From Acidihalobacter sp. (GTDB lineage Bacteria > Pseudomonadota > Gammaproteobacteria > DSM-5130 > Acidihalobacteraceae), in the NCBI GenBank assembly GCA_027013225.1, contig JALUXU010000069.1, positions 61,561-125,560 on the forward strand: a stretch of 64,000 bases of DNA, written 5' to 3'. Position numbers and translations under genes: made by a program. The notes under the pieces were generated by a model. That model worked only from the letters and a program-made list of their open reading frames with translations, had not been told where the DNA came from and did no database searches. Position 1 is the stretch's first letter. The number at the start of each line of letters is the position of its first letter. Of the stretch, positions 58,380 to 64,000 are shown one piece after another.

Positions 58380-60092
58380 TCAAGGGCGGGCGATGAACCC
58401 CAGCGCCTCCAGCTTGAGCAACAGGCGCTGGATGCCGGCCGCCGGCGACAGCGCGCTGGTGTCTAGGCGCAGCTCGGGGTCTTCAGGCGGTTCGTAGGGG
58501 TCGTCGATGCCGGTGAAGCCCTTGATCAGGCCGGCGCGCGCCTTGGCGTACAAACCCTTGCGGTCGCGCTGCTCGCACACTGCCAGCGGCGTGGCGACAT
58601 GCACCTCGAGGAAACCGCCGAGCGGCTCGATCATCTCGCGCACCCGCTGCCGGGTGGCCGCGTAAGGGGCGATGGGGGCGCAGATGGCCACGCCGCCGTT
58701 CTTGGTGATCTCGCTGGCGACGAAGCCGATGCGTTGCACGTTGAGATCGCGGTGGGCGCGCGAAAAGCCCAGTTCGCTGGACAGGTGGGTGCGCACGATG
58801 TCGCCGTCGAGCAGGGTCACCGGGCGGCCGCCCAGTTCCATCAGCTTGACCATCAGCGCATTGGCCAGCGTGGACTTGCCAGCGCCGGACAGGCCGGTGA
58901 AGAACACGGTGAAGCCCTGGCGGTGGCGCGGCGGATGGGTGCGGCGGAGTTCGGCGGCGATCTCGGGATAGGTGAACCATTCGGGGATCTCCAGCCCTTC
59001 GCGCAGGCGACGGCGCAGCTCGGTGCCCGACAGCGACTTGACCGTTTCGCCGGGAGCGACCTCGCCTGCGGGCACGTACTCGGCGCGTTCTTCCACGTAT
59101 ACCATGGCCTGGAACGGCACCGGCTCGATGCCGATCTCGTCGCGGTGCGCGGCCAGCAGCTCATGGGCCTCATAGGGGCCGTAGAAGTCGTTGCCCAGGC
59201 TGTCCTTGCCGGGGCTGGCGTGGTCGCGGCCGACGATGAAATGAGTACAGCCGTGGTTGCGGCGGATGATGGCGTGCCACAGCGCCTCGCGCGGGCCGGC
59301 CATGCGCATGGCCAGCGGCAACAGCGACAGCATGGTGGTCTGCTCGGGGAAACGGCGCAGGGCATGCTCGTAGCAGCGCACGCGGGTGTAGTGATCCACG
59401 TCGCCCGGCTTGGTCATGCCCACCACCGGATGGATGAGCAGGTTGGCCTCGGCGCGCTGCGCGGCGCGGAAGGTCAATTCGAGATGGGCGCGGTGCATGG
59501 GATTGCGGGTCTGGAAGGCGACCACGCGCGACCAGCCGCGGCGGACGAATTCCTCGCGCAGCTGACGCGGCGTGTGGCGCAGGGCCTTGAAGTCGTAATG
59601 CAGCGGCGCGGCGGCGCCGGTCAGGCGGCCGCCCAGATACACTTCGCCAGCATACTCGGACAGGTAGCGCATCGCCGGATGGGCGCGGTCCTCGGTGCCC
59701 AGCACCCGCCGCGCCTCGTGCGCCTTGTCCGGCATCCAGCGGTCGCTCACGTCCATCACCGCAATCAGCAGCCCCTCGGCATCGCGCAGGGCGATGCGCT
59801 CGCCGGGCGCGGCGAGCGCGGCGAAACCGGCGTCCACATCCAGGGTGAGCGGCATCGGCCACAGGGTGCCGTCGTCCAGGCGCATGTTCTCCACCACGCC
59901 ATAGTAGTCGGCCTCGCTCATGAAGCCTTCCAGCGGCGAAAAACCGCCCGACAGCAGCAGCTCCACATCGCACAGCTGGCGCCGGCTTAAAGTCCATTCC
60001 GGCAAGCCCATGGCCTCGCGCTTGAGCACCTCGGGGTCGTCGGCATAGCATTCCTTGAGCGTGCCGCCGTAGGGGGGGATGGTGTGAATCAT
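58380..60092 (-). CDS. Bifunctional ATP sulfurylase / APS kinase
   Basis: 570-residue fusion. The N-terminal ~385 residues are ATP sulfurylase, with the QTRNPMHRAH motif (His200, His203) and VGRDHASPGKD. The C-terminal ~175 residues are APS kinase, with P-loop FTGLSGAGKST (400-408) and LDGDIVRTHLSSELGFS. It makes PAPS from sulfate for assimilation or sulfonation. In sulfur oxidisers the sulfurylase half can also run in reverse to yield ATP. The start at 60092 follows GGAGA, and a frame to 60167 lacks family sequence. No cysDN, aprAB or cysH is nearby. Confidence 0.93.
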   Translation of the reverse strand: MIHTIPPYGGTLKECYADDPEVLKREAMGLPEWTLSRRQLCDVELLLSGGFSPLEGFMSEADYYGVVENMRLDDGTLWPMPLTLDVDAGFAALAAPGERIALRDAEGLLIAVMDVSDRWMPDKAHEARRVLGTEDRAHPAMRYLSEYAGEVYLGGRLTGAAAPLHYDFKALRHTPRQLREEFVRRGWSRVVAFQTRNPMHRAHLELTFRAAQRAEANLLIHPVVGMTKPGDVDHYTRVRCYEHALRRFPEQTTMLSLLPLAMRMAGPREALWHAIIRRNHGCTHFIVGRDHASPGKDSLGNDFYGPYEAHELLAAHRDEIGIEPVPFQAMVYVEERAEYVPAGEVAPGETVKSLSGTELRRRLREGLEIPEWFTYPEIAAELRRTHPPRHRQGFTVFFTGLSGAGKSTLANALMVKLMELGGRPVTLLDGDIVRTHLSSELGFSRAHRDLNVQRIGFVASEITKNGGVAICAPIAPYAATRQRVREMIEPLGGFLEVHVATPLAVCEQRDRKGLYAKARAGLIKGFTGIDDPYEPPEDPELRLDTSALSPAAGIQRLLLKLEALGFIARP

Positions 60093-60167
60093 GCGTTGAA
60101 TCTCCAGGCAATGTGGGGCTGGGGTCAGGGCTGCGTCGGCTGAATCCGAAACTTGTTGCAAAGCCAA

Positions 60168-60259
60168 GCGGATGCGGTGCTCGAAAATGTCGGCGGCAAG
60201 GAGGCCGCCGTAAAGCCTAAGAGGATGTATTCACGGTGTTTTTCGAGCACTGTATCCGC
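60168..60259 (-). repeat. Dispersed palindromic repeat, copy 2
   Basis: About 92 bp in opposite orientation to copy 1. The arms GCGGATGCGGTGCTCGAAAA (60168 on) and its partner ending GTATCCGC (to 60259) pair over 20 bp with two mismatches. The core carries the same CCGTGAATACATCC, TAGGCT and CGGCGGCCTCCTTGCCGCC words as 41262-41363. It fills the gap between rmlB and sat-cysC. Non-coding. Confidence 0.75.
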
Positions 60260-60283
60260 CTTGCGTCCGGTGGGATGCCTGGG

Positions 60284-61372
60284 TCATGGGCTCGCGGTTC
60301 GGGCGGTGCCGTAATGCCGCCCCACCCAGTCGCGGTATTCGCCGCTGAGGATGGGGCGCCACCAGTCTTCGTGCGCCAGATACCAGTCCACAGTCTGCTG
60401 CAGCCCGTCTTCGAAAGTGCGGCTCGGGGCATAGCCGAGTTCGCGCCGCAGGCGGGTCTCGTCGATGGCGTAGCGGCGGTCGTGGCCGGGGCGGTCGCGC
60501 ACGAACTCGATGCGGCGGGCGTGCGGCGCGCCCGCCGGACGGCGTTCGTCCATGATCGCGCACAGGGCGTGCACCACCTCGAGGTTGGTGCGCTCGGCAC
60601 CGCCGCCGATGTTGTAAGTCCGCCCGGGCTGGCCACCTTCGAGAATCAATTCGATGCCGCGGCAGTGGTCTTCCACGTGCAGCCAATCGCGCACGTTCTG
60701 ACCGTCGCCGTAGATCGGCAGCGGCTTGCCGTCGAGCAGGTTGATCAGGCACAGCGGGATCAACTTTTCCGGAAACTGGTATGGGCCGTAATTGTTGGAG
60801 CAGTTGCTGATCGTGGTGGCCAGGCCATAGGTGTGGTGATAGGCGCGCACCAGATGGTCGGAGGCGGCCTTGCTGGCGGCATAGGGCGAGTTGGGGGCAT
60901 AGGGGGTGGTTTCGCGAAACGGCGGATCGTCCGGTCCCAGGGAGCCGTATACCTCGTCGGTGGACACGTGATGGAAACGGTGCGCTGGCGCGGCGCGGTC
61001 TTCGAGCCAGGCGGCGCGGGCAGCCTTGAGCAGGCTGTGGGTGCCGAGCACGTTGGTGTCGATGAAGGCGTCGGGCCCGGCGATGGAGCGGTCGACATGG
61101 CTTTCGGCGGCGAAATGCACGATCGTGTCTATGTCTTCCTCGCGCAGCAGGCGCTCGACCCGATCGGTGTCGCGGATGTCACCGTGCACGAAGCGAAACT
61201 CAGGAAGGGCTTCGAGCGCGGCCAGGCTGGCGCGGTTGCCGGCGTAGGTTAACGCATCCAGCACCACCAGCCGGCCGCCACGATGGCGGGCCAGCCAGTA
61301 GTGGACGAAGTTGGCGCCGATGAAACCGGCGCCGCCGGTGACAAGCAGGCGTTGGGGGGTTTGGGTACTCAT
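60284..61372 (-). CDS. rfbB: dTDP-glucose 4,6-dehydratase RmlB
   Basis: 362-residue SDR enzyme, second step to dTDP-rhamnose. The NAD site LLVTGGAGFIGANFV, the motif HVSTDEVYGSL (catalytic Thr-Asp-Glu) and the Tyr-x3-Lys YAASKAASDHL are present, with SNNYGPYQFPEKLIPL downstream. The start at 61372 overlaps the rmlD stop as ATGA. A longer frame further upstream is a shadow. Last gene of an rmlA-C-D-B operon. Confidence 0.96.
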   Translation of the reverse strand: MSTQTPQRLLVTGGAGFIGANFVHYWLARHRGGRLVVLDALTYAGNRASLAALEALPEFRFVHGDIRDTDRVERLLREEDIDTIVHFAAESHVDRSIAGPDAFIDTNVLGTHSLLKAARAAWLEDRAAPAHRFHHVSTDEVYGSLGPDDPPFRETTPYAPNSPYAASKAASDHLVRAYHHTYGLATTISNCSNNYGPYQFPEKLIPLCLINLLDGKPLPIYGDGQNVRDWLHVEDHCRGIELILEGGQPGRTYNIGGGAERTNLEVVHALCAIMDERRPAGAPHARRIEFVRDRPGHDRRYAIDETRLRRELGYAPSRTFEDGLQQTVDWYLAHEDWWRPILSGEYRDWVGRHYGTARTASP

Positions 61373-62289
61373 GATGTCGAAGGCATCTCGGTGGCAGGAG
61401 ATCGGCGCGCCTCGCGCCGGCGGACGACCACTTCGGCCAGCACCGCGCGCAGCGCCTCGCGCCAGTGGGGGGCGGCCTGCCCCAGCACGCCCCAGGTGGC
61501 GCTCTTGTCGAGCACGGTGAAGGGCGCGCGCGGGGCGGGCGTGGGATATTCGGCGCTGGTCAGTGGCCGAACCGGAGCGGCGTGGCGGAGCAGGTCCAAG
61601 GCCTGCGCTTCTTCGCGGATGGCGACCGCGAAGTCGTACCAGGAGGCAACACCGGCTTCGGTCCAGTGATGGATGCCGCGGGCCTGCCGACGCACCAGCC
61701 CCCACAGCGCCGCCGCCAGCCCCGGCGCGCTGGTGGGGGTGCCGACCTGGTCGGCGACCACGCCCACGAAGGGGCGGCCGGGTTCGGCCATCAGGCGCAG
61801 CATGGTGAGCATGAAGTTGCGCCCGGTGGCGGCGTACACCCAGGCGGTACGGACGATCAGCGCGTCTTCGCCCAGCAGTTCCAGCGCTGCTTCCTCGCCG
61901 GCGCGCTTGCTCTGGCCGTACACGCCCAGGGGGCGGGGCGGGTCTTCGGGGCGGTAGGGCCGGCCCTGGCATCCGTCGAACACGAAATCGGTGGACACGT
62001 GCAGCAGGCGCGCGCCTTCTGCGGCGGCGTTCTCGGCCAGCAGGCGCACAGCGTCGGCGTTGATTGCAAAAGCGGCTTCGCGGTCTTCCTCGGCGCGGTC
62101 CACCGCGGTGTAGGCGGCGGCGTTGAGAATCCAGTCGGGGCGAAAAGCGGCGACCGCCCGCCGCACGGCGTCGGGATCGGTGATGTCCAGCGCCGCGCGG
62201 TCGAGGGCGCGCAGCGCGCAGGCGGGCGGGGCGGCCGCCACGAGGGCAGCGCCGAGCTGGCCGCCGGCGCCGGTGATCAGTACTTTCAT
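61369..62289 (-). CDS. rfbD: dTDP-4-dehydrorhamnose reductase RmlD
   Basis: 306-residue NADPH reductase giving dTDP-L-rhamnose. VLITGAGGQLGAAL at the start, the catalytic VSTDFVFDG and the Tyr-x3-Lys GVYGQSKRAGEE identify it. Overlaps rmlC and rmlB by 4 bp each, so the whole operon is translationally coupled. Confidence 0.95.
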   Translation of the reverse strand: MKVLITGAGGQLGAALVAAAPPACALRALDRAALDITDPDAVRRAVAAFRPDWILNAAAYTAVDRAEEDREAAFAINADAVRLLAENAAAEGARLLHVSTDFVFDGCQGRPYRPEDPPRPLGVYGQSKRAGEEAALELLGEDALIVRTAWVYAATGRNFMLTMLRLMAEPGRPFVGVVADQVGTPTSAPGLAAALWGLVRRQARGIHHWTEAGVASWYDFAVAIREEAQALDLLRHAAPVRPLTSAEYPTPAPRAPFTVLDKSATWGVLGQAAPHWREALRAVLAEVVVRRREARRSPATEMPSTS

Positions 62290-62834
62290 GGATAGACCTC
62301 GGCTTCGCGAAAGCGCACGCCGGCGGCGTCCTTGGCCGACACCAGCGGCGCGGCGTGCGCGGGAATGGGCCAGGCGATGGCCAGATCGGGATCGTCCCAG
62401 CGAATGCAGCGTTCATGCTCGGGGGCGTAGTCGTCGCTGCACTTGTACACGAAATCGGCCTGTTCGCTCATGACATAAAAGCCGTGGGCGAAACCCGGCG
62501 GCACCCACAGCATGCGGTGGTTGTCTTCCGACAGCTCCACGCCCAGCCATCGCCCGAAGGTGGGCGAGGCGCGGCGCAGGTCCACGGCGACGTCGAAGAC
62601 GCGCCCGGTGACCACGCGCACCAGTTTGCCCTGGGGCTTTTGGATCTGGTAGTGCAGGCCGCGCAGGATGCCCCGGCGGGAGCGGCTGTGGTTGTCCTGG
62701 ACGAATTCGGCGTCTATGCCGGCGGCGCGAAACCTGGCGGCGTGCCAGGTTTCCAGGAAAAAGCCGCGCGCATCGCCATGCACATTGGGTTCGATGAGTA
62801 CGACTTCGGGAATGGCGGTGGGCAAAAAACGCAT
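62286..62834 (-). CDS. rfbC: dTDP-4-dehydrorhamnose 3,5-epimerase RmlC
   Basis: 182-residue cupin. GDARGFFLETWHAARF, NHSRSRRGILRGLHYQ (catalytic His) and WVPPGFAHGFYVMSE are diagnostic. The ATG at 62834 overlaps the rmlA stop by one base (TGATG). An upstream extension of the frame lacks family sequence. Confidence 0.95.
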   Translation of the reverse strand: MRFLPTAIPEVVLIEPNVHGDARGFFLETWHAARFRAAGIDAEFVQDNHSRSRRGILRGLHYQIQKPQGKLVRVVTGRVFDVAVDLRRASPTFGRWLGVELSEDNHRMLWVPPGFAHGFYVMSEQADFVYKCSDDYAPEHERCIRWDDPDLAIAWPIPAHAAPLVSAKDAAGVRFREAEVYP

Positions 62835-63706
62835 CAGGGGTGGGCCTCCAGCAGACGCAGCAGATAGGCGCCGTAGCCGTTCTTGGCCAGCGGCGCGGCC
62901 AGGGCGCGCAGTTGCGCGTCGTCGATCCAGCCCAGGCGCCAAGCGATCTCTTCCGGGCAGGCGATCTTCAGCCCCTGGCGCTTTTCCACCACTTCGATGA
63001 AGTTGGCCGCTTCGAGCAGCGATTCGTGGGTGCCGGTGTCCAGCCAGGCCGTGCCGCGGCCCAGACGCGTGACCGCCAGCTCGCCGCGCTCCAGGTAGGC
63101 GCGGTTGACGTCGGTGATCTCCAGTTCGCCGCGCGCCGAGGGACGGATGCGCCGCGCGATGTCGACCACGTCACCGTCGTAGAAATACAGGCCGGTGACG
63201 GCGTAACTGGACTTCGGGCGGGCGGGTTTTTCCTCGATGTCGATCACCTTGCCCTCGGCGTCGAAGCTGACCACGCCGTAGCGCTCGGGATCCTTGACGT
63301 GATAGGCGAACACCCGCCCGCCGCGTTCCAGCCGCGCCGCTTCCTGCAGCTGGCGGCCGAGGCCGGGGCCGAAGAACAGGTTGTCGCCCAGCACCAGCGC
63401 CACCGGCCCGTCGCCTATGAACTCGGCGCCGATCAAGAATGCCTGCGCCAGCCCGTCGGGCGAGGGCTGTTCGGCATAGGACAGCGCAAGCCCCCACTGC
63501 GAACCGTCGCCGAGCAGGGTGCGAAAGCGCGGCAGATCGTGCGGCGTGGAAATGAGCAGGATGTCGCGGATCCCCGCCAGCATCAGCGTGGACAGGGGGT
63601 AGTAGATCATCGGCTTGTCATACACCGGCAGCAGTTGCTTGCACACGGCGTGCGTGAGGGGATACAGGCGGGTGCCCGAGCCGCCGGCGAGGAGGATGCC
63701 TTTCAT
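62834..63706 (-). CDS. rfbA: Glucose-1-phosphate thymidylyltransferase RmlA
   Basis: 290-residue enzyme making dTDP-glucose, feedback-controlled by dTDP-rhamnose in the family. [21 protein letters not shown] at the start, [14 protein letters not shown] and [19 protein letters not shown] match. First gene of rmlACDB. The frame remains open to 63991, but the family N-terminus is clearly at 63706. The promoter should be in 63707-63815. Confidence 0.96.
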   Translation of the reverse strand: MKGILLAGGSGTRLYPLTHAVCKQLLPVYDKPMIYYPLSTLMLAGIRDILLISTPHDLPRFRTLLGDGSQWGLALSYAEQPSPDGLAQAFLIGAEFIGDGPVALVLGDNLFFGPGLGRQLQEAARLERGGRVFAYHVKDPERYGVVSFDAEGKVIDIEEKPARPKSSYAVTGLYFYDGDVVDIARRIRPSARGELEITDVNRAYLERGELAVTRLGRGTAWLDTGTHESLLEAANFIEVVEKRQGLKIACPEEIAWRLGWIDDAQLRALAAPLAKNGYGAYLLRLLEAHP

Positions 63707-63815
63707 GATTGCAATGGAAACTCCGATGTCATTGGATCGCCCTTGATCGCGTTTTTCCATTCGGGTTATTGATTGTCCGGCGAAGTGTAACGCAAGTATC
63801 CTCTCTTGTCCTGGT

Positions 63816-64000
63816 TCAGTACATATGAGACACGGAGACCTCGGGGACCTCATACCCGGCCTCACGAAGATACTCGGCCGGGGTGCGCTGCTGCAATGCC
63901 TGATGAGGGCGCAGCAGGTTGTAGACCTGTTCCCACCATTGCACCAGGGGACGAAGCGCCCGTATCGTGGTCGGTAGCGGGTAGCTGGCATAGAACGCGT
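63816..64000 (-). mobile_element. Integrase-core transposase, C-terminal part (cut by window edge)
   Basis: On the minus strand an open frame enters from the right edge and reads [50 protein letters not shown], ending at a stop at 63816. [19 protein letters not shown] is the conserved C-terminus of DDE integrase-core transposases (IS3/IS481-like). The catalytic residues lie outside the window. It marks a mobile element immediately upstream of the rml operon. I did not find its terminal inverted repeat. Confidence 0.85.

Overview
The window is a chromosomal segment of a gammaproteobacterium, most likely a chemolithotrophic sulfur oxidiser. The gene neighbourhoods are those of gammaproteobacteria: lptF/lptG opposite pepA-holC, thrS-infC-rpmI-rplT-pheST-ihfA-merR, uvrC-pgsA-tRNA-Gly-tRNA-Cys, and lnt-corC-ybeY-ybeZ-miaB. 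The sulfur inference rests on a soxXYZA cluster and a fused ATP sulfurylase/APS kinase. I do not name a genus.

Layout. 1-4.4 kb: lptG (partial) and lptF, then pepA, holC and a small unknown gene on the other strand. 4.5-14.6 kb: a minus-strand run of RNA and translation genes (pnp, rpsO, merR-like, ihfA, pheT, pheS, rplT, rpmI, infC, thrS). infC appears to start at AUC, and a Phe-rich leader ORF overlaps a hairpin before pheS. 14.8-17.6 kb: fabV and a frameshifted malQ. 18-20.2 kb: soxXYZA with a strong terminator and no soxB. 20.2-21.3 kb: a scar made of an IS3-family end, a piece of cas3 and one orphan type I-E-like CRISPR repeat, lying beside tRNA-Cys. 21.3-31.8 kb: tRNA-Cys, tRNA-Gly, pgsA, uvrC, a family-5 uracil-DNA glycosylase, a CYTH protein, fabH, plsX, rpmF, yceD, gltX, pgpA, thiL, nusB and ribH. 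31.9-36.4 kb: mobA and a glucosylglycerate cassette (phosphatase, synthase, GH13 phosphorylase) that separates ribH from the other riboflavin genes. 36.4-41.2 kb: ribBA, riboflavin synthase, ribD, nrdR and glyA. 41.4-48.3 kb: manC, lnt, corC, ybeY, phoH-like and miaB. 48.7-51.5 kb: small accessory genes (DUF2892, SatP-like permease, Smr protein, pilin) and a TnpB remnant. 51.6-64 kb: galE, a complete Wadjet-like jetABCD operon, sat-cysC, rmlACDB and the tail of a transposase.

How the parts fit. The first 50 kb is mostly housekeeping, with accessory DNA confined to the scar at 20.2-21.2 kb, the osmolyte cassette at 31.9-36.4 kb and the patch at 48.3-51.5 kb. From about 52.8 kb rightwards the sequence becomes conspicuously G+C-rich. 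That block carries the defence system, sulfate activation and dTDP-rhamnose synthesis, and it runs into a transposase at the window edge. The genome has thus lost one defence system (the cas3 remnant) and kept another (Wadjet). Two copies of a palindromic dispersed repeat lie at 41.3 kb and 60.2 kb. Their arms differ between copies but remain self-complementary within each copy.
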